Origin: a virus
Length of the DNA stretch: 64,000 nucleotides
Strand: one strand, 5' to 3'
Virus record (IMG/VR): IMGVR_UViG_3300003323_000257
Location: 1 to 64,000 of that record
In this document: one piece after another, positions 44,931 to 52,847 of the stretch
Layout: the number at the start of each line of letters is the position of its first letter
Position numbering within the stretch: the first letter of the stretch is position 1
Position numbers and translations under genes: made by a program
Notes under the pieces: model-generated
The model's database searches: none
What the model saw: only the letters and a program-made list of their open reading frames with translations
What the model was told of the DNA's origin: nothing

Positions 44931-45611
44931 ATGACCATTCTAGGTTCCCTTGTTTTACATTCAGACCGACCTGTCCCTGAATTCGAATTGCCTGAACTTA
45001 AGGGACTACATAAGCGAGAAGGGCACCATGTCGGGTCCCGACACAACGGAAGCTTCCGAGAGTACTTCGACCTAGAACCCCTTGAACTGTTGGTTCCACA
45101 GAGATACAAACGTATGACTGTTCTGGCCTCCGACAACGTGAAACACGAATTGTCTGCTGAGCTTTCTACGCTGGACTCGCAGTTCGAAGGTGCTCGTCAA
45201 TTATTCAAGCTCCAGAAGTTGTTGGACCGCTTTCAAGGCCAATGGTTCTCGGTAGTCAACGTCTCCAATTTTGGTGCTGATGGTACGGCCCAAAGCGGTG
45301 GATTCTATCTATTGAGTTCAGATCATCCTCTGCACATCGCACTGGTCTTCGATTCCAATTCAGGATCAGTTCAATTGGTGTGGGCAACGTTTGATTTCAA
45401 ACGTTCCTTAAGAGAGCAACAAGGCTTCAATTATTCCTTCTTTCTCCTACCAACTGAAAGGCGTATGCCCTTGTTTGTGCCCTCTCAAGCCTTATGTAGT
45501 AAATGGTGGAGACTAACGCAAAGTTTTGATGGCCAACGGTACGGACTGTTAAAGGCCTGTAACGCCATCGAAATGATCCTTTACAAAAATCCTCACGCCG
45601 CAAAGCTATGA
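44931..45611 (+). CDS. hypothetical protein (226 aa)
   Basis: Start at MTILGSLVLHSDRPVPEFEL behind GAGGCCTCACAA. Mixed alpha/beta; helical middle (LDSQFEGARQLFKLQKLLDR), then strands (HIALVFDSNSGSVQLVWATF). No catalytic motif. It is coupled to the primase gene, so a replication role is possible. Confidence 0.75.
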   Translation: MTILGSLVLHSDRPVPEFELPELKGLHKREGHHVGSRHNGSFREYFDLEPLELLVPQRYKRMTVLASDNVKHELSAELSTLDSQFEGARQLFKLQKLLDRFQGQWFSVVNVSNFGADGTAQSGGFYLLSSDHPLHIALVFDSNSGSVQLVWATFDFKRSLREQQGFNYSFFLLPTERRMPLFVPSQALCSKWWRLTQSFDGQRYGLLKACNAIEMILYKNPHAAKL

Positions 45612-46615
45612 ACTATGTCGAAACTCAGTCCAAGTTAGATTTCGTACGTAATCAACTGTCACAGTACGCTGGCCCTAAAAAGGAGCAAAGTGGATCGATC
45701 TTCGTCCTCTGTCCCTTCCACTCCGAGCGCACTCCATCGTTCAGGATTTTCGTAAACGAGACTACCAAGAATCCTGGATATGGAAAATGCTATGGCTGCG
45801 GCCAATACGGAGGATGGGATAAATTGGCTCCAATGTTAGGCCTCAAACCTTTCAAAAAGGAGAAGCCTACTGAGGAGTACGCTAATTTTAGGTTACTTCC
45901 TGACGAGGAGGCGGAAGAAGAGCAGGATTTCGTTCAGGAGCCGATGAAGTTTAGTGATCTTCCGAAGAACAAACGTTGGCGTGGCATATCAACTAATCTG
46001 CTGATTGACTTAGGTGCCCGAGTGTGTCGACCGATCAATAAAGAATATGGCTTGCTGAAACCACGTCTGTGGTTACCTGTTTACATTAACGAAGAACTTA
46101 GGGGCTACATCAAAGCCCGCTTCAGGAAACATCCTGATTGGCCGTCATACATAAATGCCAAAGGTCCGTGGTCAAAGACTCACGGCCTATTTCCTTTTGA
46201 CCACTCCATCAAGCTAATGCGTTCCCTTGAGTCCAAGACTATGGTTCTCGTTGAGGGTCAACGAGATGCATTAAGATTGATCTCTCACGGTATACCTGCT
46301 TTGTGTATTCTAGGCACTCAAAGTTGGAGCTCCTCTAAGGCCAAATTGTTGGAGCTCGCTGGAGTGGAGAAGCTTATCCTTCTGTTTGACGGAGATGATG
46401 CAGGCAAAGAAGCGACTGAACTTATTTTACCAAAGGTGCAATTCATGTTCAGTGTGAAGACCCTAAAGCTGTGGTCTATGAAGGGTAGTCCTTACATTCA
46501 ATTCAAAGACGAGGAGCATCCTAGCAAGGCCGCAAAGAAGGCAGACGTAACCTTGTGGGACCCTGGCAATATGCCAGAATGGATAATCAACAAAATCAAA
46601 CGAATATATTTCTAG
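45608..46615 (+). CDS. DNA primase (CHC2 zinc finger plus TOPRIM)
   Basis: 335 aa. Zinc motif C35-P-F-H38 ... C61-x2-C64; TOPRIM signature VLVEGQRDAL (Glu216) and LLFDGDDAGKEA (D261, D263). It lacks a helicase domain, so the helicase must be separate. It makes RNA primers for the polymerase encoded 1.7 kb upstream. ATGA overlap with the previous gene. Confidence 0.92.
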   Translation: MNYVETQSKLDFVRNQLSQYAGPKKEQSGSIFVLCPFHSERTPSFRIFVNETTKNPGYGKCYGCGQYGGWDKLAPMLGLKPFKKEKPTEEYANFRLLPDEEAEEEQDFVQEPMKFSDLPKNKRWRGISTNLLIDLGARVCRPINKEYGLLKPRLWLPVYINEELRGYIKARFRKHPDWPSYINAKGPWSKTHGLFPFDHSIKLMRSLESKTMVLVEGQRDALRLISHGIPALCILGTQSWSSSKAKLLELAGVEKLILLFDGDDAGKEATELILPKVQFMFSVKTLKLWSMKGSPYIQFKDEEHPSKAAKKADVTLWDPGNMPEWIINKIKRIYF

Positions 46616-46625
46616 GAGTACCATC

Positions 46626-47204
46626 ATGTTTATGGCCGCTAAGTTATTCTTCTCTACCTCATTAGGTAAATCTCTTCTATTGGTTTTGGCCTTCGCGCTC
46701 ACAGTGTTCGCTGCTTTCGAGTTAGGATCCAGCCACGGTTACTCCGATGGACACACGAAAGGCTTCAATGAAGGTCGAGCTTCACGTGATCCTGAAGTGC
46801 AGCACCTGCAAGACAACGTGGTAGCCTTATCAAAACTGATTAACGATGAACGCCTAGCTCAGGCCACCAAGATTGATAAACTGCAGTCTGATGCCGCCAA
46901 TCAAGCTGTGGAGACCTCTAAGAAACTCAATCAGCAAATACGCGAACGTGACAAGATTATTCAGAACTACAAAAATCAAGTACCTCCAGAGATTCAGCAG
47001 CACTGCGCGCTTTCCATGGAAACAGTTCAGGCCATCAACAAGTTAATTGACAATGCAAATGGAGTTCGAAATGAAGGACCTGTCCAAGGTGATACTGCTA
47101 CTGATAATAGTTCCTCTGGTCCTCCTGTGGATAGCCCTCACGCTAGCAACGGAGGACGAACAAATACCGATTCAAATAATAAAGGTCAAGGAGAAAACAA
47201 ATGA
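46626..47204 (+). CDS. i-spanin (Rz-like)
   Basis: 192 aa. One N-terminal membrane helix (SLLLVLAFALTVFAAFELG, about 16-34), then a periplasmic coiled coil (about 58-122, LQDNVVALSKLINDERLAQA onward), then QQHCALSMETVQAINKLIDN, the C-x-L-x-x-x-T/V-x-x-x-N ending typical of Rz. A disordered Ser/Asn-rich tail extends beyond the usual length. It pairs with the lipoprotein encoded next to disrupt the outer membrane at lysis. Confidence 0.8.
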   Translation: MFMAAKLFFSTSLGKSLLLVLAFALTVFAAFELGSSHGYSDGHTKGFNEGRASRDPEVQHLQDNVVALSKLINDERLAQATKIDKLQSDAANQAVETSKKLNQQIRERDKIIQNYKNQVPPEIQQHCALSMETVQAINKLIDNANGVRNEGPVQGDTATDNSSSGPPVDSPHASNGGRTNTDSNNKGQGENK

Positions 47205-47494
47205 ATAGGATTAGTTTGTGGCTACTGGCTCCCTTGCTTTTGGTAGGCTGTGCGGATCAACCAGTCAAGCAAAAACCTTTGGAAGACGTGGTGCTAGTGC
47301 CTGAGAAGAAGACGGTATCGATCCCTGACGAGACATTACGAGAGTGCGATCCTCTGCCAAAAATGGAGGAGCGAAAGTACACAGAAGCTGAAACGCTTGA
47401 TTTTATGCAGTCCCTGGTTACCAACCAATCCGACTGCCGCAAAAGGAAGAGCGACGAAACGCAAACTCTAAAGAAGGCGTTCAATAGTAAATAA
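47201..47494 (+). CDS. o-spanin lipoprotein (Rz1-like)
   Basis: 97 aa. Signal peptide with lipobox LLVGC (Cys17 would carry the lipid), Pro-containing linker, then LRECDPLPKMEERKYTEAET and SDCRKRKSDE, the C ... C-x-x-K layout common in o-spanins. It follows the i-spanin by a 4-nt overlap. Its last codons (AAT AGT AAA TAA) contain the promoter-like motif at 47485. Confidence 0.85.
   Translation: MNRISLWLLAPLLLVGCADQPVKQKPLEDVVLVPEKKTVSIPDETLRECDPLPKMEERKYTEAETLDFMQSLVTNQSDCRKRKSDETQTLKKAFNSK
47485..47493 (+). promoter_or_regulatory. TAGTAAATA promoter-like motif
   Basis: Overlaps the stop of the o-spanin gene, upstream of the QueD start at 47570. A terminator-like hairpin (47507-47542) lies between it and that start. 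Confidence 0.5.
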
Positions 47495-47506
47495 TTGGTA
47501 TCAAGG

Positions 47507-47542
47507 AGCCTTACAGAACTCATACCGAACTGTCAGGCTTTT
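47507..47542 (+). terminator. terminator-like hairpin with T-run
   Basis: AGCCTTACAG and CTGTCAGGCT pair with one mismatch around a 13-nt loop, then TTTTC. It sits after the spanin operon. If the motif at 47485 is a promoter, the hairpin is in the 5' leader of the QueD operon and may attenuate it. Confidence 0.65.
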
Positions 47543-47569
47543 CTCACCTTCGTTATGGAGTTCCTTTAA

Positions 47570-48019
47570 ATGCATTATTCGACTAAGACGTATGGGCATG
47601 AGATCGGCCTATCCTGTGTATTTCGTCAATGGAGGGCTGAAAGCCATTGCCGTTTGGCCCATGGTTATGCACTTTCCTTTAAGTTCATATTCGCTGCTGA
47701 AGAATTAGACCACAGAGGGTGGGTTTGCGATTTTGGAGGACTGAAACCTCTAAAAGGTATTCTTGAAGACACCTTCGACCATACTTTCCTGGTAGCTGAA
47801 GATGATCCTAAGTTCGATGTAATAATGGATCTTGATCGAGTTCACGGTATTGCAAAAGTAGTGCCTGTCCCTGCGGCTGGATGTGAACGCACTGCCGAAA
47901 TGGTCTACGAGGTGGCAGAACAATGGCTCAAGGATGCAGGGTACAGTCCTCGCGTTCGCTTGGTATCTGTGGAAGTTTCCGAACACGGTGCAAACAGCGC
48001 CATTTACACGAAAGATTAA
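47570..48019 (+). CDS. queD: 6-carboxytetrahydropterin synthase (QueD, phage type)
   Basis: 149 aa T-fold protein. FRQWRAESHCRLAHGYALSF, then DHRGWVCDFGGLKPLK, then LEDTFDHTFLV and the terminal SVEVSEHGANSAIY give the order of the QueD family. The metal site is the phage variant H-C-x-x-x-H-G-Y instead of H...HGH; the catalytic Asp-His (FDH) and Glu (VEVSEHG) are present. It turns dihydroneopterin triphosphate (made by FolE, 53657) into 6-carboxytetrahydropterin, the QueE substrate. Confidence 0.85.
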   Translation: MHYSTKTYGHEIGLSCVFRQWRAESHCRLAHGYALSFKFIFAAEELDHRGWVCDFGGLKPLKGILEDTFDHTFLVAEDDPKFDVIMDLDRVHGIAKVVPVPAAGCERTAEMVYEVAEQWLKDAGYSPRVRLVSVEVSEHGANSAIYTKD

Positions 48020-48020
48020 C

Positions 48021-48377
48021 ATGGGAAAGAAACTAGTTTGGGTAACCTTTCAGCGCAAAGGCTTTCACTTCTATCCAGGTGCACCTAGTGAGGTAGCATA
48101 TCTGCAGGATCGTCATCGCCATTTATTCAAGTTCAAGGTGAAGATTGAAGTCTTCCACGATGACCGTGAAATCGAGTTCCACATGTTCCTGAACAAGATC
48201 GAAAGCTGGTACGACAGCGGAGCACTGGAACTCAATCATAAGTCCTGTGAAATGCTGGCAGATGATCTGCACGCCAAGCTTAACAAAGAGTATGGCGGGA
48301 CCGGCAGGCCTCGCGAGTGCGTTATCGAGGTGTCTGAAGATGGGGAGTGTGGCGCTGAGTGCCACTACATGGTATGA
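48021..48377 (+). CDS. second T-fold (QueD-like) protein (118 aa)
   Basis: Start at MGKKLVWVTFQRKGFHFYPG, 1 nt after queD. PSEVAYLQDRHRHLFKFKVK, EVFHDDREIEFHMF, LNHKSCEMLADDL and VSEDGECGAECHY follow a phage/bacterial family annotated as QueD-like. HRHLF stands where HGH is in QueD. It may be a paralogue working with QueD or may act on a different pterin. Stop overlaps the next start. Confidence 0.65.
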   Translation: MGKKLVWVTFQRKGFHFYPGAPSEVAYLQDRHRHLFKFKVKIEVFHDDREIEFHMFLNKIESWYDSGALELNHKSCEMLADDLHAKLNKEYGGTGRPRECVIEVSEDGECGAECHYMV

Positions 48378-48919
48378 AAGACAGCTCCGCCGTAAAGGAC
48401 TTTACTGGCTTAAAGTTTCCGCCTGCATCGATTGAATACGCAATGTTCGAGGGCTTTGAGCAAGAAGGTCCGTTAAAAGGAAAGTTCACGTTGTTCATTG
48501 TAGGTCCTATGCCTTATGAAGATATCCTGGCTCAACTGTCCATTAAGGACTATGACCAAATTTATTTCGGTGCAGGTGGCCGCTTCGATTACCACCCAAA
48601 ATCTGTTGAAGTCGTTTACAAGAATATCAATTCGGACGTTATCGTTACTGTGGAGAATCCAGTAATAGATTTTGACTTGATGGACTCCTGCGAGAACTTA
48701 CATTGGATGTGCCCTATGGTCTGGCATGGTGAAGCTGTTCCGAATGCGATGGCATCTTTGGCCAAGCTCAGTGAAAAGCCACGCTACTATGATGACACCA
48801 TTATAGTGAAGATTGACACTGGGTTGGCCACCTATTCTGCTTACTACGGCGCTTTAAAGCACTCCAGCTATGGTGACTACTCTGCTGACAAGCTGATAAT
48901 GCAAAAGGAAAGACAATGA
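48374..48919 (+). CDS. unknown protein in the 7-deazaguanine cluster (181 aa)
   Basis: MKDSSAVKDFTGLKFPPASI; alpha/beta protein with QIYFGAGGRFDYHPKSVEVV, NPVIDFDLMDSCENLHWMCP and a Tyr-rich end (TYSAYYGALKHSSYGDYSAD). ATGA overlaps on both sides bind it tightly to the QueD-like and glycosyltransferase genes, so it probably acts in the same pathway. No family recognised. Confidence 0.75.
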   Translation: MKDSSAVKDFTGLKFPPASIEYAMFEGFEQEGPLKGKFTLFIVGPMPYEDILAQLSIKDYDQIYFGAGGRFDYHPKSVEVVYKNINSDVIVTVENPVIDFDLMDSCENLHWMCPMVWHGEAVPNAMASLAKLSEKPRYYDDTIIVKIDTGLATYSAYYGALKHSSYGDYSADKLIMQKERQ

Positions 48920-50085
48920 AGATTTTTTACATGGGACTAGAGAAGGTAGAGTCTCGCTACAGTCATCAGCTCACTGATTGGAACACCTCGGAATTCGAAC
49001 GCCTAGGTGTACCTTATCGAGTTGTGACTGGCTCGGAAATTCCAGCAGTGCAAGGTCAGATCGTTAATGGTTCGGTTCTTGATGCACACGGACGTACCTA
49101 CTATGCGATGACTCAAATGTCTTCCTTGGTAGCGATGATGCAAGCTGGCGAAGTAACTGAAAACGATGTGGTCTTCTTTGAGGACATGTTCACACCGGGT
49201 ATCGAAAGCCTGGCGTACATTATGGCCCAAACACCAGATAAATATCGGCCACGAGTGTACGTTCGTTGTCTGGCTCAAACTATTGATCCAGACGATTTCG
49301 TTCATCGTACTGGCATGTTTGATTGGATGCGACATTTCGAACTAATGTTGGATTCCTTCATCACTGGTATCCTGGTGGCTTCTGAAGAAATGGTTGCCCA
49401 TCTTCGTATCGCAGGATTCAAGTCCAACATTTATGTTACAGGTCTCCCGTTCGGCAAACAGGAAGTTCGTTCGCGAGTACCTCACTTGAAGGCTCTGTCC
49501 GATCGCCCTAAAGTTGTGTCATTCGCTTCACGCTGGGACGATGAAAAGCAACCATTCTTCTTCCTCCAAGTAATGGATGCGGTAAAGCAGTTGGATCCCT
49601 CTATCCAATTTCAGATCCTTACTGGAAACAAGACACTGAAGTCCAACAACGAGAAGGCCTTGCATGCTGCTAGGTCGTACGATAACAGTTGGCTTACCAT
49701 CAAAGAAGGTCTGACCAAGAATGAGTACTATCAGGAACTGGCAAACTCACGCTTGCTTATGAATACCGCACTCCAAGACTGGGTGTCAAACACAATCTCT
49801 GAAGCGGACACCCTAGGGTGTATGACTTTGTTCCCTGCGTATAGGTCCTTCCCTGAAACAGTCGGTAACCGTCCAGAGCACCTATATCTGCCATGGTCTG
49901 TGGAAGATGCTGCAGCAAAGCTGGTTAAACTAATTAATCTGGAAATGACCCAGCCTGACATTGGTAAGATTTCAGATTATCAAGACCGCTCAATTGTGAG
50001 GACAGTGAAAGTACTAAAGGGCGGCCAATCATGGGCGCGCAATACCTTAGGTTACCGTCAGCACGTCGCACGTACCAAATTCTAG
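48916..50085 (+). CDS. glycosyltransferase (GT-B fold, GT4-like)
   Basis: 389 aa. N-terminal Rossmann part with DVVFFEDMFTPGIESLAYIM and RVYVRCLAQTIDPDDF. The C-terminal half has KVVSFASRWDDEKQPFFFLQ (sugar-nucleotide domain start), ILTGN, YYQELANSRLLMNTALQDWV and NTISEADTLGCMTLFPAY, where the E-A-D...G-C pattern corresponds to the E-x7-E donor site of GT4 enzymes. Located inside the DNA-modification cluster, so a glycosylated 7-deazaguanine is a reasonable hypothesis. Confidence 0.7.
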   Translation: MKIFYMGLEKVESRYSHQLTDWNTSEFERLGVPYRVVTGSEIPAVQGQIVNGSVLDAHGRTYYAMTQMSSLVAMMQAGEVTENDVVFFEDMFTPGIESLAYIMAQTPDKYRPRVYVRCLAQTIDPDDFVHRTGMFDWMRHFELMLDSFITGILVASEEMVAHLRIAGFKSNIYVTGLPFGKQEVRSRVPHLKALSDRPKVVSFASRWDDEKQPFFFLQVMDAVKQLDPSIQFQILTGNKTLKSNNEKALHAARSYDNSWLTIKEGLTKNEYYQELANSRLLMNTALQDWVSNTISEADTLGCMTLFPAYRSFPETVGNRPEHLYLPWSVEDAAAKLVKLINLEMTQPDIGKISDYQDRSIVRTVKVLKGGQSWARNTLGYRQHVARTKF

Positions 50086-50091
50086 TAAATA
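50082..50091 (+). promoter_or_regulatory. CTAGTAAATA promoter-like motif
   Basis: Exact CTAGTAAATA overlapping the TAG stop of the glycosyltransferase gene; a terminator-like hairpin follows at 50101-50129 before the next start at 50148. Confidence 0.55.
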
Positions 50092-50100
50092 GAGGTACCT

Positions 50101-50129
50101 AGGCTGAGCCAGTCAAGGCTCAGCCTTTT
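50101..50129 (+). terminator. rho-independent terminator or leader hairpin
   Basis: AGGCTGAGCC and GGCTCAGCCT pair perfectly with a 6-nt loop, then TTTT. It lies downstream of the promoter-like box, so it could end the upstream operon and also stand in the leader of the next. Confidence 0.85.
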
Positions 50130-50147
50130 CCTACCTATGAGGTTCAA

Positions 50148-50948
50148 ATGGACGCACCAAAAATTCGTAAATTCGGCATTATCGGTACCTCTTGTGCCGG
50201 TAAGACCACTCTGGCCCATACCTTGGTCGGCCGTCTTAAGTCATACGGTATCCTTGCTGATGGCTTGTTTAGCCAGGACCGGAAGTTCTCGTTTGATAAA
50301 AAATATATCGAAACAGAGGAAGCTCAGAATTGGATGATCTGCAATCTGATCGCGAAAGAGGTGGACCTGAGCCTACATGGAGACGTGGAAGTGTTGATCA
50401 CTGATAGGACTCCTATTGATCTGTTTGCCTACTACTCTCACCAACATAACACGCGATTGAGCGAAGCTTGCTGGAACTACGCTAAAGAGTGGGCTAAGAC
50501 CTACGATGCCTTGTACTTTCTGGAACCTCTTCCTTACCAGGATGATGGAAAGCGCCCATCGGATGATTTCAGGCTGGCTGTAGACGCGGAACTTCGTTTC
50601 CTAATTAAGATGATTCCTAACGTGTATCAGTTAGGACGGCATGAAGTTATGAATGACATCCTAAAGAGGATTGGCTTTAAAAAGCCTGGAGTGAAGATGG
50701 ACTTTACTCCCAAGGATGCTCAGACTCTGGCCAACCATATTCAACGCTCCTTGGTGGTCAAGCGCTCGGAAATAAAGGATGCACTTTCTGATTACGACGT
50801 GTGGATCTTAGCAGGATTGGACTTCAACATTCAATCTGTAAGATCCTATGCATCAGGTCTGTTTGGAACTTTCGTTCCCCTGGAAATCAACCTTGCTGTT
50901 TCTACGGAAACTCTAACTTTTGAATTCGACCGTTATGACCCAGAATAA
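50148..50948 (+). CDS. P-loop kinase/ATPase (AAA_28-like)
   Basis: 266 aa. Walker A GTSCAGKT (13-20), ITDRTPIDLFAYYSHQHNTR as the lid-side motif of the AAA_28/NadR-type kinases, and Y-D-A-L-Y-F-L-E-P-L-P-Y. The C-terminal 60 residues are an extra domain. First gene of the DpdA operon; may phosphorylate a nucleoside or pathway intermediate. Not specific to any known modification step. Confidence 0.75.
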   Translation: MDAPKIRKFGIIGTSCAGKTTLAHTLVGRLKSYGILADGLFSQDRKFSFDKKYIETEEAQNWMICNLIAKEVDLSLHGDVEVLITDRTPIDLFAYYSHQHNTRLSEACWNYAKEWAKTYDALYFLEPLPYQDDGKRPSDDFRLAVDAELRFLIKMIPNVYQLGRHEVMNDILKRIGFKKPGVKMDFTPKDAQTLANHIQRSLVVKRSEIKDALSDYDVWILAGLDFNIQSVRSYASGLFGTFVPLEINLAVSTETLTFEFDRYDPE

Positions 50949-52359
50949 TAAAAGGCGGCCCTTTGGATACGTGTTGGCTGCCATAACTGCGCGCTCTCCA
51001 TCGTCTTTCATTGGCGTCAAATACGAAGACAACTCTAAGAAGCCGTATCTGTGGAAGCGAACACGCTTTAACGGATTGACCACTCATTGGACTCCTGATC
51101 GCACCATCTACTATGGCTCGCCTGGACCAAGGGCGAACGCTATTCCTACTGTTGACCTGGACGTAGTGTTTCCAATTAGCGCTCCGACAGAACCAGAGGT
51201 ATTGGTGAACGCCGGATTCGACTACGCTATGGCCTCTCCGCACCATGTTAGTGCTGGATCGGAGACCCGGAGAAACGATAAGGTAAAGCTGTTCTGTGAC
51301 TCAGGTGGGTTCCAGTTAATCAGTGGAGCCTTGGACTGGGTGGACATGGATGAATTGGCAGACACGTACAACAGAACCATCGATTACGGAATTGGCCTAG
51401 ACATACCTACGCCAGGTGAGCTACAGAAAGACTTCCTGATGCGTATGTGTGACGTGATGATCAAGAACAATCGCTATCTACGCAGCAAAGTTGTACCTGA
51501 AGTAGAGATTTATGACGTGAGTCACGGTAACACCTTACAGTTGAGAGCCAAGTTTTTGGATCGCGTATTGGCCGAAAAGAAGAAGGAACGTCGCGATGGT
51601 CAAGGATTGGCGATCGGTGCTATCGCGCAAAACTTTAAGGATGGCGGTCAGCGCCAAACTGTGGTTACTGGGTCGGTTAATCTCATATACACACTGTTAA
51701 AATCCAAAGGCCTGTACGAGAGATATCACGTATTAGGAACAACGAATTCGTTTTTTCAATTTCTGTACCACGTGCTTCTCCATTATGAAGTGGCCCCACA
51801 CATTACGGCGGACTCGACGTCCTACGTTTTGCCTGCGACGTATAATCTGATGATCGCCAACAAATTGGCTCCAGACCATTCCTTGTTATCGTTGGAGCTT
51901 CCAAAAGAGGAGCGCTCCTATACGTTGAACTGTAACTGTCCTGTGTGTTATCACGTAAAATATGCGCGTGAGTACCAGCTAATGTACATGACTAATACCT
52001 TACATGGTATGTATGCAACGGCCAACCAACGCGACCGAATCGAGGAAATAGCAGGAGAATACTTGAGGGGACGTATTGGACTAAATGAAGCGCTCTCGGT
52101 GTGTACCGGTGAACCTGCTTCGTCTCTCAAGGTGTACACAGCCATCGTAAAGTTTGCTATCGAGGCCGCCGAAAAAGGTTTTAAAGAAGCCTGGCTTTAC
52201 CATGAGAAAACATTGAATGGCTTAATGCGAGGTTCAGTCTCCACAGGCGGTTTGTTCAACAAAGGCACCAAGGCAATGTCTTCTAAGGCTAAGCGACTGG
52301 ACTCCATCCTTACTCGCTTTGAAGAGTTCCATGCAGCTAAAACAAAGGGACGCAAATGA
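50935..52359 (+). CDS. dpdA: DpdA-like DNA 7-deazaguanine transglycosylase
   Basis: 474 aa, related to tRNA-guanine transglycosylase. FCDSGGFQL (Asp122 as in the TGT D-S-G-G-F-Q motif), GIGLDIPTPG (Asp156), QGLAIGAIAQ, and a zinc site C333-x-C335-x2-C338 ... H357. DpdA enzymes swap guanine in DNA for a 7-deazaguanine base. Start at the ATG 14 nt inside the kinase gene. With QueE/QueD/FolE next to it, DNA rather than tRNA is the likely target. TGT-like phage proteins differ from DpdA subgroups, and the subgroup cannot be set by eye. Confidence 0.85.
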   Translation: MTQNNKRRPFGYVLAAITARSPSSFIGVKYEDNSKKPYLWKRTRFNGLTTHWTPDRTIYYGSPGPRANAIPTVDLDVVFPISAPTEPEVLVNAGFDYAMASPHHVSAGSETRRNDKVKLFCDSGGFQLISGALDWVDMDELADTYNRTIDYGIGLDIPTPGELQKDFLMRMCDVMIKNNRYLRSKVVPEVEIYDVSHGNTLQLRAKFLDRVLAEKKKERRDGQGLAIGAIAQNFKDGGQRQTVVTGSVNLIYTLLKSKGLYERYHVLGTTNSFFQFLYHVLLHYEVAPHITADSTSYVLPATYNLMIANKLAPDHSLLSLELPKEERSYTLNCNCPVCYHVKYAREYQLMYMTNTLHGMYATANQRDRIEEIAGEYLRGRIGLNEALSVCTGEPASSLKVYTAIVKFAIEAAEKGFKEAWLYHEKTLNGLMRGSVSTGGLFNKGTKAMSSKAKRLDSILTRFEEFHAAKTKGRK

Positions 52360-52847
52360 AGATACTCAAGGTTCGTAATCTGTACGGCTACCCTTCGTAC
52401 ACCGACGCCATTGTGGAGTACAGCAAGTCCATAGGAGCTTCTCTTATTCTGGATCGCACTTCTTTGTTGAAGGCTCCCAAGGAGTGGAGGATGTCCAATA
52501 AGCCAAAAATCTTGGTCGACTCCTTCACGGCCTTCCTGCAAAGCGAGGTTCCTATCATTGGCTACAAGAATGATAGAGGTGTGTATCTCAAGGATTCGCG
52601 ATTACCCCATCGAGAGCATTTGGTAGACAACGTATGTCAGGTGAAGATACCTTCCAATCTGAAGCGCGTTCCATCTAAAGTGCTGGCCTCCGCTTTGAAA
52701 GCCAAGGTCAAAAAAGACTTCCTGGACTCTATTGATCCTGAGGATCCTAACTATAAAGTGGTCAAGGGCATGATAACGATTCACCTCCCTGCGTCCTTAA
52801 AGGACCCATTCACCAAAGTAAATAAGAAGACAAAGGAGAACACATGA
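52356..52847 (+). CDS. unknown protein between dpdA and queE (163 aa)
   Basis: MKILKVRNLYGYPSYTDAIV; alpha/beta N-terminal half (SKSIGASLILDRTSLL, KILVDSFTAFLQSEVPIIGY), basic C-terminal part (KVLASALKAKVKKDFLDSI). ATGA overlaps to DpdA upstream and QueE downstream. No family recognised; position argues for a role in base insertion or tailoring. Confidence 0.75.
   Translation: MKILKVRNLYGYPSYTDAIVEYSKSIGASLILDRTSLLKAPKEWRMSNKPKILVDSFTAFLQSEVPIIGYKNDRGVYLKDSRLPHREHLVDNVCQVKIPSNLKRVPSKVLASALKAKVKKDFLDSIDPEDPNYKVVKGMITIHLPASLKDPFTKVNKKTKENT

Noticed and set aside
52817-52824. AGTAAATA 20 nt before queE
   Set aside because: Lies in the coding sequence of the preceding gene within a tightly coupled operon; position is suggestive but not counted as a promoter.
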